Assembly (NCBI GenBank): GCA_001898035.1
Contig: MKRX01000015.1
Coordinates: 93,742 to 149,602, forward strand
Source: Armatimonadetes bacterium 55-13
Lineage (GTDB): Bacteria; Armatimonadota; Fimbriimonadia; Fimbriimonadales; Fimbriimonadaceae
Direction of reading: 5' to 3'
Length of the DNA stretch: 55,861 nt
Position 1 is the stretch's first letter. Each line of letters opens with the position of its first letter. Position numbers and translations under genes: made by a program. Of the stretch, positions 8,907-17,062 are shown piece by piece. The notes under the pieces are model-generated. The model was not told the origin of the DNA and made no database searches. It worked only from the letters and a program-made list of their open reading frames with translations.

Positions 8907-11363
8907 TCATTGCCAACCACATCCGATTGGGCTGCCCGGCATGGGACCAAGCGGATGAGGAACTCGTTTTGCTTCGCCAAGTGGACGATTCATGAACTTG
9001 TCGATCTCGGCCAGCATCCATTTTGCATGCTGAGCGGACGCAGATGAACCCGAGATTCTTGCTTCAACCTGAGTTTTGAGCAGTTGCAAAGCAGATAAGG
9101 CCCGCGCCTTGACCGATCTGGGAACATCCGCATCGATTAGGTCCAAGAGCCGGTCCAGCAAGCCTCCTTGAATGCCTCGGGCCATTTCCGCCCTTCGCTC
9201 TGATTTAGGGGTGTAGTTAAAAATTCGGTTGACGACTACCGTTAGAACTTCCTCCAAGTTTGGCAGGTCTGAGTCGCGGGAACTAAGTTCGACGATGCGG
9301 GTGCATCGGACCGGATTCAAGAGTTCGGAGAGAGCCAAGTCAGCGGCAGTGTTGGCTGCCCCCGCCGAATCAAAAACGTAAGTCGTATTCGACCTAAAGC
9401 TTTCTCTTGAATCTCCGTAGCCAGGTGAGGGTGGATTCAAGCGGTTGAGGAGATCATCGGGAAGGTCAAGTTCGTCTGGAGAGATGCAGTCCAATAACGC
9501 TCCCAGCGCGGCGCGTTGGGTGGATCCCGCTACCGGTTGGTTGGGTGGCGGCGGGACCATTCCTGTGGGCTCCTTCACTTGATGCTGATACAGATAGCCC
9601 CCGACCACCTTGCAAGCGGTGGCAAGATCATAGCGATGGAAGAAGTAGATTGGCCCGAGGGCATCTTGCAGCTCCGAACGCGGCGTGTAGTCCCGTAGAT
9701 TTCTTTCGCCAAAGGTGGCGAGAGCCGCTCGACGGATCGCCATCGTATTTCTGAGCCCGGCTACAGGGTCATTGCCGTTGTCCCACTTGCTAGATCGCCA
9801 ATCTGCGCCAGCAACCGCAGGGTCATCTTCGTCCGGGAGGTAGACCAATGCTCCGGCATGGATCGCTTCCGATGCCTTGGTTTGAAGCGTCTTGGTTTCA
9901 TCGGTCCCCGTCGGGAATTCGGAATAGCCGTACCAGATGGCGAACTTGTCCCATGCGCCTACGCCAACTCCATAGGCATCCGAGAAGTCGATGGAGCCGT
10001 CCGTTTTAAGGGAGAGCTTGGGACCAGGATAATCCATGACCGACGCCCGATTTCCGAAGGTGCTACCGGCAAAGTTGTGGCGGAGACCCAGGGTGTGCCC
10101 GACTTCGTGTGCCGCCAACTGGCGGATGCGGGCCAGACCAGGAATGGTCATATCGTTCTGCCCTCCGGTTAATGCTCCTCCGGCCCCGGCGAGGCCCTCG
10201 AAGATTTTGAGGTCTTGGCGGATACGGGAGGAGTCGAGCCGAACGGTCGCCTTGATGATTTCACCGGTTCGAGGATCGATGATAGAGCCTCCGAACGAGT
10301 AGCCGCGCGTGGATCGGTGAATCCACTGAATCATGTTGTAGCGAACATCGAGCGGGTTCGCGCTCTCGGGGAGCATTTCAACCCGGAACGCGTCTTTGAA
10401 ACCGGCAGCTTCAAACGCCTGAGCCCACCAGCGAGCGCCGTCTAGCAACGCAGAGCGAATGGGTTCGGGGGTACCTCGATCCAGGTAATAGACGATCGGT
10501 TTCTTGACCTGCGAGATAGCGGCATTAGGGTCGGTCTTTTCGAGACGGTGGCGGCAGAGGACACGCTTGATCAGGGGCTCATTCAGCTTTGCCCCAAAAT
10601 CGTAATAGTCCATCCCGAAGAAGCCAGAGCGAGGATCGAAAGCGCGCATTCGATAGCCGTCGGAGGGCAGTTTGACGAGGGAATGATGCTGGATCATGGT
10701 GACGACGTCAGCTTTTGGCGAAGTCTCGGCGACGGGGGAATGTCCATTTCCCTTGAACGTCAATTCGGCTTCCCATTCGAGGTTGTCTGGGAATGAGAAG
10801 CAACCCTCGGGTCGGAGGTAGCTGCGGTCTTTGTCGAGGGTGTAATCGCCCAAATCTCGACCGGTGTCGTGCGCGTCTCGGACGATGAACGAGGTCATAT
10901 CCACCACGGTTGAGCCATCGGAATCTCGGGCGGTTAGCGGTCCGGCCCAGATGACGCTGGTGGGGAATGACATTTCCGTCGCGAGCCGCTCGTCGGGATT
11001 GTCAGAGGTTGCCCGGAATCCGGTATTAACGGCTTCCACCACCAGTTTCTCACCTCGGATTTTAAAACGGACGATGAAGGATTGACCGCTTTCGGCACGG
11101 TCCAGACCGATTTGATTCGCGCCTGAGCCCGAGCCGAGGGAATCGACGTAGAGATACTCGCCGACAAGACCGCTGGGGTCTCTGGGAGGAGGTAGTTTGA
11201 TCAGCAAACGCCCCTTGGCGGGATCGAGGTAGTTCGCGACGAGGCCGTCTCGCTTCGAAAGACCGTCCACGGTCTTCAAGATGGACGGGAGTTGGCCGTC
11301 TTGGAATCCTGGAGCGAGGGAGAGAAGGAGGCAGACGGTGGGAGTAACCATCTCGGATTTCAT
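8907..11363 (-). CDS. Exported zinc-dependent metzincin protease (DUF5117/DUF5118 type)
   Basis: 818 residues. The N-terminus (MKSEMVTPTVCLLLSLAPGFQD) is a likely signal peptide, so the enzyme is exported. The catalytic motif HEVGHTLGLRHNFAG is a full metzincin HExxHxxGxxH, followed by the Met-turn SVMDYPG. The upstream region with RYNMIQWIHRSTRGYSFGG and IIDPRTGEI is typical of the large DUF5117-DUF4953 bacterial metalloproteases. The C-terminal ~250 residues are helical and without a recognised domain. The substrate is unknown; nutrient peptides or envelope proteins are possible. It precedes an S9 peptidase on the same strand (gap 35 bp), making a pair of protein-degrading enzymes. The family call is strong; the biological role is open. 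Confidence 0.88.
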   Translation of the reverse strand: MKSEMVTPTVCLLLSLAPGFQDGQLPSILKTVDGLSKRDGLVANYLDPAKGRLLIKLPPPRDPSGLVGEYLYVDSLGSGSGANQIGLDRAESGQSFIVRFKIRGEKLVVEAVNTGFRATSDNPDERLATEMSFPTSVIWAGPLTARDSDGSTVVDMTSFIVRDAHDTGRDLGDYTLDKDRSYLRPEGCFSFPDNLEWEAELTFKGNGHSPVAETSPKADVVTMIQHHSLVKLPSDGYRMRAFDPRSGFFGMDYYDFGAKLNEPLIKRVLCRHRLEKTDPNAAISQVKKPIVYYLDRGTPEPIRSALLDGARWWAQAFEAAGFKDAFRVEMLPESANPLDVRYNMIQWIHRSTRGYSFGGSIIDPRTGEIIKATVRLDSSRIRQDLKIFEGLAGAGGALTGGQNDMTIPGLARIRQLAAHEVGHTLGLRHNFAGSTFGNRASVMDYPGPKLSLKTDGSIDFSDAYGVGVGAWDKFAIWYGYSEFPTGTDETKTLQTKASEAIHAGALVYLPDEDDPAVAGADWRSSKWDNGNDPVAGLRNTMAIRRAALATFGERNLRDYTPRSELQDALGPIYFFHRYDLATACKVVGGYLYQHQVKEPTGMVPPPPNQPVAGSTQRAALGALLDCISPDELDLPDDLLNRLNPPSPGYGDSRESFRSNTTYVFDSAGAANTAADLALSELLNPVRCTRIVELSSRDSDLPNLEEVLTVVVNRIFNYTPKSERRAEMARGIQGGLLDRLLDLIDADVPRSVKARALSALQLLKTQVEARISGSSASAQHAKWMLAEIDKFMNRPLGEAKRVPHPLGPMPGSPIGCGWQ

Positions 11364-11398
11364 TCGCGATGGGCTCCCCCGAATCCTGCCAAATTTAC

Positions 11399-13432
11399 TT
11401 ACTTAAGATACTTTTCCCACCACTTCACGATCTCTCCCAGGCGGTGCAATCGCAAATCGGGAGGTCCGTTCCGGGACATGCCATGCGAGGTACTGACAGG
11501 ATATCGAACGAAACGCGAGTCGATGCCTTGCTGTTGGAGTGCCGTGAATACCTGTTCGCTTTGTTCGATATTGCACCGGAGGTCGCCCACGCTGTGGATG
11601 ATGAGGGTCGGCGTCTTGACGTTTTCGAAGTATGCGATGGGAGACTGACGCCAGAGCTGTTTGATGGAATCCAAATCTCCCCAGGCAACTCCCTTAAAGT
11701 AGCCGTCCTTGTTGAAGGGAAAATCGCTACTTCCTGCCATGGAGACCATGTTCGAAACACATCGATCAGTGATAGCGGCTTTATAGTCTTGACAGTGCCC
11801 GATGACCCAGTTGGTCATGTAACCACCATAGCTACCGCCCATGACTCCCATTTGTCCGGGGTGGATGTAAGGCTGGTGTTGCATCCAACGGGTAACCGTT
11901 TGGATGTCTTCCCAGTCCTTGTTCCCCCAATCCCCGCTAATCTGCCCGCAGTAACTCTCACCGTAACCTTTTGAACCGCGCGGATTTGTATAGACCACTA
12001 CATAGCCCTCGGCGGCAAGCAATTGGAATTCGTGAAAGAATGCCCATCCATACTGAGTGTGAGGACCGCCATGGATCTCTAACACAGCGGGATAGCGCTT
12101 TGGCTCTAGGTAATCGATGGGTTTCATGACCCAGCCATGAAGCTTGCTCTCCGAGCCATCCTTGTTGGGAGTGGAATCGAGCCAAAATTCCTCAGGTTCG
12201 CTGAGCTTGATTTCATCATGGAAAGGACCGTTAAAGTTGGTGAGAACCTTCGCCGCGATTCGGCCGGAGGCAAGTTCCGCTTCCAATACAGCAACTTCGG
12301 GGAGCTGAACCGCATTTCCCACCGTCGCACCAAATCTGGTTCCATCGTTAGAAAGGTTCCCGACAGTCACGCTTTGCTTACCCTCGGTCAGAAGGTCGAC
12401 ACCGCCCGAGAGAGAAACACGCGCGAGATGCGATTCGCCGTGCCAGCCCACTTGAGCATAGAGGCAAGAAGAATCGGGAGCCCAAATCAGTACGGCATCA
12501 TAGGATGCCTCCTTGGTATCGCTCAATGTAGCGACCGCTACATCGTAGTCTGTCATGTCGGTCAAACAACGGACTTCCCCGCCATTCGCGGACGTAAGGT
12601 AGACCTTCGTGTTTCGGGTCCCCCAAGGATCGGACTCATCGACGTCGCCGCAATAGGCGATCCATTTTCCGTCTGGCGACCACTTTACAGAGCCCTTTTC
12701 TCCTTTAGGCAAACCCTTCAGTTGCCATGCCTGCCCTTCCAAATTGAGGCGGTAGACCTGCACGTTTGGAGGATCGGCGAAGGGGCGTTTGCTGGCGGTG
12801 TGGGTCACAACCAACTCATCTGAATTCGGCGACCAGTCGAGTGAATAGTTTCCGTCGACCGCGGCGGAATAAAGCTCTCGATGCTCTCCGCTCGCAACGT
12901 CGCAAATATAGATTTTGAAACGCTGACCGGCAAAATATCCGTCTCCATCGAGTCGATACCAGACATCATCGATTTCTATGGGAGGATCGCTTAGACCTTT
13001 TTCTTCGCGCGCTTTCTTGGCGGCTTCTGTCGCCGTTGACATCGCCTCTCGGAACTGGAAAGCAATTTTGGTTCCGTCCGGCGACCACTGAAATCCAGAT
13101 ATCGATCCCTCCGGCAACTTAGTGAGACAACGGGCCTCGCCTCCGTCGGAGGGAAGGAGGAATATCTGAGGTTTCTTCCCTTCTCGACCGCTGACAAACG
13201 CAATCTGGCCACCTTCTGGAGACCAACGCCCATGTCCTGCCCCGGCCTCGCCGCGAGTCCATTGTTTAACGCTTCCATCGCGATCGACGGTGAACAGGTT
13301 GACGATATAGCGATTCTTGTCGTCGACAGTCTTGTGCGAGAACAGGACACGACTTCCGTCGGGACTGATTTGGGGGTCTCCCACAAAGACGATTCGCAGC
13401 AAATCCTCGGCAGTGATGGCTCGCTTCGGCAT
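11399..13432 (-). CDS. S9 family peptidase (acylaminoacyl-peptidase / DPP-like)
   Basis: 677 residues. The N-terminal ~400 residues form a beta-propeller of PD40/WD40-like blades (repeated QISPDGSRVLF, RWSPEGGQIAF, QWSPDGTKIAF). The C-terminal alpha/beta hydrolase domain (about 410-677) carries the serine nucleophile motif GGSYGGYMT. The likely histidine is in the final STSHGMSR and the aspartate in IIHSVGDLRC. The family removes dipeptides or acyl-amino acids from short oligopeptides. There is no signal peptide, so it is probably cytoplasmic, in contrast to the exported S9 enzyme at 26.3-29.1 kb. It lies upstream of the metzincin gene on the same strand and may share a transcript. Exact specificity cannot be read from sequence. 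Confidence 0.92.
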   Translation of the reverse strand: MPKRAITAEDLLRIVFVGDPQISPDGSRVLFSHKTVDDKNRYIVNLFTVDRDGSVKQWTRGEAGAGHGRWSPEGGQIAFVSGREGKKPQIFLLPSDGGEARCLTKLPEGSISGFQWSPDGTKIAFQFREAMSTATEAAKKAREEKGLSDPPIEIDDVWYRLDGDGYFAGQRFKIYICDVASGEHRELYSAAVDGNYSLDWSPNSDELVVTHTASKRPFADPPNVQVYRLNLEGQAWQLKGLPKGEKGSVKWSPDGKWIAYCGDVDESDPWGTRNTKVYLTSANGGEVRCLTDMTDYDVAVATLSDTKEASYDAVLIWAPDSSCLYAQVGWHGESHLARVSLSGGVDLLTEGKQSVTVGNLSNDGTRFGATVGNAVQLPEVAVLEAELASGRIAAKVLTNFNGPFHDEIKLSEPEEFWLDSTPNKDGSESKLHGWVMKPIDYLEPKRYPAVLEIHGGPHTQYGWAFFHEFQLLAAEGYVVVYTNPRGSKGYGESYCGQISGDWGNKDWEDIQTVTRWMQHQPYIHPGQMGVMGGSYGGYMTNWVIGHCQDYKAAITDRCVSNMVSMAGSSDFPFNKDGYFKGVAWGDLDSIKQLWRQSPIAYFENVKTPTLIIHSVGDLRCNIEQSEQVFTALQQQGIDSRFVRYPVSTSHGMSRNGPPDLRLHRLGEIVKWWEKYLK

Positions 13433-13459
13433 CTGCCGAGGTTACCGCTTTGGGAGAAA

Positions 13460-14113
13460 TCAGTAATAAGACTCGATCAATTTGGCGACGTCTTCCGCAC
13501 CCTGTTCTCGGGCGAGATCCGCAGCGTGTTTGCCATCGGAATTTTTCTGCAATCCGGGCTTGGCTCCGGCCTTGAGCAATCGATCCGTCATTGAAATGTC
13601 GGCGGAGCTTGCCGTGTAATGAAGCGGCGTCCAGCCTTCCTTGCTGGCAAGATTGGGATCGGCCCCATGGCTCAGGAGAAGCTCAACGATTTCATAGGCC
13701 TGAGCGGAAAGGGCGGAATGCAAGGGAGCAACGCCAAGAGGATTCGCTGAGGGCACGTTTGGGGATGCACCTAAGTCCAAAAGAACGTGAACCACTTCCG
13801 CTTGACCGAAGTATGAAGCAAATCCGAGAGCAGTGAATCCATCGATGCTGTGAACGTCCAAGTCGGACCCAGAGGCACGCGCTTTCAGCTGCCCTACGTC
13901 GCCCAGGACGGCTGCCTCATAGAGCGAGAGTTCACCTTTATGTTGGGCAATGAGCCGACCAATTTCGGGATGGCCATAGTAGTACGCCAAAAGGGTGGTG
14001 GGAACGCTTTCTATGGTTAGTTGTACCAATTCGGGATGCTCAACCAGCATCGATTCAACTACCGCCGCATCTCCCGCTTTGATCGCGGAAACCCACTTCT
14101 TTGTCGCGTCCAT
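13460..14113 (-). CDS. Ankyrin-repeat protein
   Basis: About 217 residues, made almost entirely of ankyrin repeats: four to five units, for example DGFTALGFASYFGQAEVVHVLL, LHSALSAQAYEIVELLLSHGADPN, and EGWTPLHYTASSADISMTDRLLKAGAKP. The final partial repeat is DGKHAADLAREQG. Ankyrin repeats mediate protein-protein contacts; no catalytic motif is present. I chose ATG 14113 because GAGG lies 8 nt upstream; an in-frame GTG at 14122 is the alternative. There is no signal peptide, so it is presumably cytoplasmic. Its partner cannot be deduced. It lies between the isochorismatase-like gene (24 bp upstream) and the S9 peptidase gene (27 bp downstream), all on the minus strand. Confidence 0.88.
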   Translation of the reverse strand: MDATKKWVSAIKAGDAAVVESMLVEHPELVQLTIESVPTTLLAYYYGHPEIGRLIAQHKGELSLYEAAVLGDVGQLKARASGSDLDVHSIDGFTALGFASYFGQAEVVHVLLDLGASPNVPSANPLGVAPLHSALSAQAYEIVELLLSHGADPNLASKEGWTPLHYTASSADISMTDRLLKAGAKPGLQKNSDGKHAADLAREQGAEDVAKLIESYY

Positions 14114-14137
14114 CTCGATCACCTCGCTACTCGGAAG

Positions 14138-14704
14138 TTACCGAGCCGCTTCCTTTACTATCTTTAATACATCACGAAATTTCGGATGCTCCGCAGTTCC
14201 CATCCATTCATAAACGATTGATTCAGAATGCGATGGCATACCTCCCGAGTCTCGGATACGCTCCATACCGAGTTTGTGCATCTCGTTCGATCGCGCGCTC
14301 ACTGCGTCCGGGCAGACAAACACGTTGAATCCGTTCGCCATGAGGTCCAGGGCGGTCAAGGTCACGCATATGTGGGTTTCAATCCCGACCAAGATAGCAG
14401 TCTTTCGTCCAATCAATTCCGTTGCTTTCCGAAACTCAGCGGAGCCCCAACAACTGAAGCTCATCTTTGGGATGAGATAGGCGCTGGGGGTGAACAATTC
14501 GACGAGTTCAGTAGCCATGTCTCCCATCCGTGTTGGGTACTGCTCGGTCGCGATGATGGGAACACCCAAGAGGTTGGCAGACTGAATTAGGAATCCACAC
14601 CGCCGTTCGACCCGCTCCGCCTCGTGGATGGCCGCCATAAACGTCGGCTGGACGTCGATCACGACGAGAAACGCGTCCTGAACAGGGCAAGACAGGGCAG
14701 GCAT
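14138..14704 (-). CDS. Isochorismatase-fold cysteine hydrolase (nicotinamidase/YcaC-like)
   Basis: About 188 residues from the ATG at 14704 (MPALSCPVQDAFLVVIDVQ). The expected catalytic triad is visible: aspartate in VVIDVQPTFM, lysine in IPKMSFSCWG, and cysteine in GIETHICVTLTALDL. The trailing VFVCPDAVSAR is also typical. The family hydrolyses amides or enol ethers; members of this YcaC-like subgroup usually have unknown substrates. Upstream in-frame codons would add 46 residues with no family similarity and run into the divergent promoter at 14771-14799, so the shorter start is preferred. It is cytoplasmic and is the first gene of the minus-strand run towards the ankyrin gene. Confidence 0.87.
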   Translation of the reverse strand: MPALSCPVQDAFLVVIDVQPTFMAAIHEAERVERRCGFLIQSANLLGVPIIATEQYPTRMGDMATELVELFTPSAYLIPKMSFSCWGSAEFRKATELIGRKTAILVGIETHICVTLTALDLMANGFNVFVCPDAVSARSNEMHKLGMERIRDSGGMPSHSESIVYEWMGTAEHPKFRDVLKIVKEAAR

Positions 14705-14770
14705 AAGATCATTATGCGCCCCCGAACAAAATGCCGAATTTGTTCCGTCTGGCATGAGGATGCCAGCAGT

Positions 14771-14799
14771 TTGACGGGAAGCTTCAAAACCAGTAGAAT
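14771..14799 (+). promoter_or_regulatory. Sigma70-type promoter for the exported beta-barrel-like protein
   Basis: TTGACG (14771-14776) and TAGAAT (14794-14799) are separated by exactly 17 nt. This matches a housekeeping promoter with one mismatch in each box. Transcription would start near 14806, giving a leader of about 60 nt before the ATG at 14867. The element lies between divergent genes and reads only towards the plus-strand gene. Confidence 0.65.
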
Positions 14800-14866
14800 A
14801 CAGCAGGCTCCAGGAGGTCGAGGCTTTGCCACGGCCACCCAACCGTAGGGAGGCTCAAAACAGACT

Positions 14867-15409
14867 ATGAACAAGACGTTTTTGTTAGCGGTGGTGGCCG
14901 CATTCGGGATTACGGGTATCGCATCGGCTCAGAACGCCGATACTCGAATCGACGCAACTCCTTCCGACCTCACATTCCGAGGCGGCATCGTTCTCCCGAT
15001 CGATGACAACCTTCGAGAGGCTTCGGACTTCTTCGGCGCGATTGGCGTTGACTACGAGTTCAAGACTCAGTTGATCAAGGGATCCACGACTTATATGTCG
15101 GCCGACTGGTACTTCAAGGGTTCCAATGGTTCCAACGGCAACGTATTCCCGATCGCCATCAACCAGCGGTTCTGGGGATCTAAGGGCAGCCCATTCTGGA
15201 GCGAGGGCCGAAGCTACTTCTTCATCGGCGGCGGCGTTGCCATCATCGATGTAGCGAGCAAGTCCAGCACGAAGTTTATGCTTCGCGGCGGAATCGGCAC
15301 CGAGATCGGCCCGAACATCATTGCAGAAGCTACGCTGACGCTTTCCGATAGAAGCTCCACCGACGTTCGAGCGAACGCGGTCGGTATCTTCCTCGGCTAT
15401 CGCTTCTAG
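14867..15409 (+). CDS. Exported beta-barrel-like (outer-membrane type) protein
   Basis: 180 residues. A clear signal peptide (MNKTFLLAVVAAFGITGIASAQ) precedes a beta-rich protein with alternating polar and aromatic strands. It ends in GIFLGYRF, a terminal phenylalanine as in many outer-membrane barrels recognised by BamA. This pattern suggests a small eight-stranded barrel, but no named family is recognised. It is a monocistronic unit: its own promoter is at 14771-14799 and a perfect 12-bp terminator hairpin follows at 15429-15465. That arrangement suggests steady, possibly high expression. An exported soluble beta protein is the alternative. Function unknown. Confidence 0.8.
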   Translation: MNKTFLLAVVAAFGITGIASAQNADTRIDATPSDLTFRGGIVLPIDDNLREASDFFGAIGVDYEFKTQLIKGSTTYMSADWYFKGSNGSNGNVFPIAINQRFWGSKGSPFWSEGRSYFFIGGGVAIIDVASKSSTKFMLRGGIGTEIGPNIIAEATLTLSDRSSTDVRANAVGIFLGYRF

Positions 15410-15428
15410 TCAAGCAAGGCGGATGTTC

Positions 15429-15465
15429 GAGGGGCAAGGAGGTTCTCCTTGCCCCTCTTTTTATT
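15429..15465 (+). terminator. Rho-independent terminator
   Basis: Perfect 12-bp stem (GAGGGGCAAGGA at 15429-15440 with its complement at 15446-15457), a 5-nt loop and a TTTTTATT tract. It ends the transcript of the barrel-like protein, 13 bp before the next plus-strand gene. Confidence 0.93.
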
Positions 15466-15477
15466 CTCCATCGAGTT

Positions 15478-16143
15478 ATGGTCAAACGAATCGACCACCT
15501 GATTTGCCAAGTTGCAGACATCCATGCGGCCCACGAGTATCTGAAGTCATTAGGATTTCCCGAGTCGTGGCCGATCGGCCCTTTTTGGCCCCATGCCCTG
15601 ACTTCGGGCATCGCCATCGGCGGAGTGAACTTGGAATTGATGCAGCCGGAGGAAGGTGCGCCCGAGCGAGCCACGATCGACATGATCGTATTCGAGCCTT
15701 ACGACACCGAGCGCAACTTTCACGAACTTCAAAGTGCGGGATTTGAGTGCCATATCTTCGACAAGATCGAGCCCGACCCTGAATTGCTGGCATTGCGCGG
15801 CTTCGATGCCGCGAAGGCAGAGTTGCCCCAGCGGATTTGTCGAAATATACTGTTCGACAAGGCGACGGCGATTCCGATGTTCTTTTGCGAATACGTCCCG
15901 TTTCTGCGACAACGCCTTGGCCCTCAGAATCCCGCCCTTGGGAGTCCTTATGGAGAGGTGGTCGCGCTTTCCTTGCAAACGCCAGATCCTGAGCTTGCTT
16001 GGCGGGAATGGGACTTGATGGGAGTTCCTGACGCCATTTCACTTTCGATTCAGAAGGGACCTTCTCGGCGCATCACCGAGATTCAGGTCGAAGCCGGACC
16101 TGTGCCTTGGTCCGGCTTCTCAAAGACCTTCGACTTCGTCTAG
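15478..16143 (+). CDS. VOC / glyoxalase-like domain protein
   Basis: 221 residues. The start MVKRIDHLICQVADIHAAHEYL followed by LGFPES and GIAIGGVNLELMQ is the beta-alpha-beta-beta-beta unit of the vicinal-oxygen-chelate superfamily; a second half-domain occupies about 110-215. The His in IDHLI and Glu in NLELM are at the usual metal-ligand places. The family includes glyoxalases, dioxygenases and resistance proteins, and nothing in the context fixes the reaction. It starts just after the terminator of the upstream gene and has no clear promoter of its own. Its stop overlaps the prcB stop tail-to-tail by 4 bp (16140-16143). Cytoplasmic; substrate unknown. Confidence 0.83.
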   Translation: MVKRIDHLICQVADIHAAHEYLKSLGFPESWPIGPFWPHALTSGIAIGGVNLELMQPEEGAPERATIDMIVFEPYDTERNFHELQSAGFECHIFDKIEPDPELLALRGFDAAKAELPQRICRNILFDKATAIPMFFCEYVPFLRQRLGPQNPALGSPYGEVVALSLQTPDPELAWREWDLMGVPDAISLSIQKGPSRRITEIQVEAGPVPWSGFSKTFDFV

Positions 16144-16886
16144 CGAGTCCTCAGGACGGCGTCAACGGTGGGCTTGAGCAATTCGAGAGACACTTCGCGG
16201 GTCCCGTTTCGATCCAAGATCCGCGTGACGGGCAGCGTCTTGGCGAATCCGCCAGTCGCGGAGTCTAGCTCTGCGGCAATGTCTAGCATTTCCAGTCCAT
16301 CTCGCAGGACTTCTTCCATTGGGCGCGATTCAAACGGGCCTTTCATTCGCGCGATGTATTCGAAGACACCTCGAATACGCTCCGAACCAGAACCGGCGCA
16401 CGCATAGCTGCCATTCTGGAATCGCGCTCCCGCGCCGTCGAAGAAGTACACGCCAAACTCGTCCTTCTTTGCATCGTAGACGGATACGATCGGGAGGAAT
16501 ACTCCGATACCCTGAGCAGCCATGGGGGCGTTTCCTGCAAGCGCTTTCGAAATCTCCGCGAGTTTGCCTTCTACAGACATCTCGTGAAGGACCGATCGTT
16601 TGTAATATTTGAACGAGTGTTTCAGGAATCGACAGACTTCGACGGAACGCGCAAACGCACCACTGATGGCGACAACCGTGGCATCATCCAGCGCGAAAAT
16701 CTTTTCCGCCTGGTCATACATGATCAGATTTCCGGCGGTCGCGCGCCGGTCCGCCAGGCTCAAGACTCCGCCATCGAACTTCAGAGAAAGAACTGTAGTC
16801 CCGTGAACTTCAGAGGGACTGGCTCCGGATGTCGTTATGGGCGACTTGACCAGTTCATCAAAAGATCGATACTTGGCTTCGATCAT
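16140..16886 (-). CDS. prcB: Proteasome beta subunit with propeptide
   Basis: The proteolytic subunit of a bacterial 20S proteasome. 248 residues. A 29-residue propeptide ends in EVHG, and processing there exposes Thr30 as the N-terminal nucleophile (TTVLSLKFDGG). Counting from that Thr as 1, Asp17 (LADRR) and Lys33 (AEKIFAL) are both present, so the active site is complete. In its operon it directly follows the ubiquitin-like modifier gene, with a 4-bp ATGA overlap. That strongly suggests it degrades proteins tagged with this modifier. No alpha-subunit gene (prcA) follows: the next gene downstream is on the opposite strand, and the stops overlap. The alpha ring must be encoded elsewhere or be dispensable. 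HslV is excluded by the propeptide and the context. Confidence 0.93.
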   Translation of the reverse strand: MIEAKYRSFDELVKSPITTSGASPSEVHGTTVLSLKFDGGVLSLADRRATAGNLIMYDQAEKIFALDDATVVAISGAFARSVEVCRFLKHSFKYYKRSVLHEMSVEGKLAEISKALAGNAPMAAQGIGVFLPIVSVYDAKKDEFGVYFFDGAGARFQNGSYACAGSGSERIRGVFEYIARMKGPFESRPMEEVLRDGLEMLDIAAELDSATGGFAKTLPVTRILDRNGTREVSLELLKPTVDAVLRTR

Positions 16887-17062
16887 TGGCCGGACCGCTG
16901 GCGATACTTTTTCGCCTGATCTGGGTCGACCTTTTTCATTCGCTTGAGCAGCTCATTCCCACCCCCCGGACGCTTGATATCTGGGGCTGAGGGTCCGCCG
17001 TCTTCTCCTAGCTTCTTAGTTCCGGGGTTAGCCGGTCTTGTCAATCGCTCACCGTCGCTCAT
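16883..17062 (-). CDS. UBact, Pup-like ubiquitin-like protein modifier (59 aa)
   Basis: 59 residues, mostly charged and disordered-looking, with a Pro/Gly-rich N-terminal half (RPANPGTKKLGEDGG) and a C-terminal tail KKYRQRSGQ. The terminal R-(S/T)-G-(E/Q) and the YRQR segment are the hallmark of UBact, the Pup-related modifier reported from Armatimonadetes, Nitrospirae and other phyla. The last residue is Gln, so a Dop-type enzyme would have to deamidate it to Glu before isopeptide ligation to target lysines. Its start overlaps the dop stop and its stop overlaps the prcB start, each by ATGA. AGAGGTG serves as Shine-Dalgarno 4 nt before the ATG. The tail and the synteny make the call firm despite the small size. 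Confidence 0.92.
   Translation of the reverse strand: MSDGERLTRPANPGTKKLGEDGGPSAPDIKRPGGGNELLKRMKKVDPDQAKKYRQRSGQ

Noticed and set aside
14113-15477. A possible mobile element at the strand switch near 14.8 kb
   Set aside because: No terminal inverted repeats, transposase or base-composition change was seen; ordinary divergent promoters explain it.
16140-16886. HslV peptidase instead of proteasome beta
   Set aside because: The 29-residue propeptide, the Asp17/Lys33 spacing and the UBact/Dop neighbours point to a 20S-type beta subunit; no hslU is adjacent.
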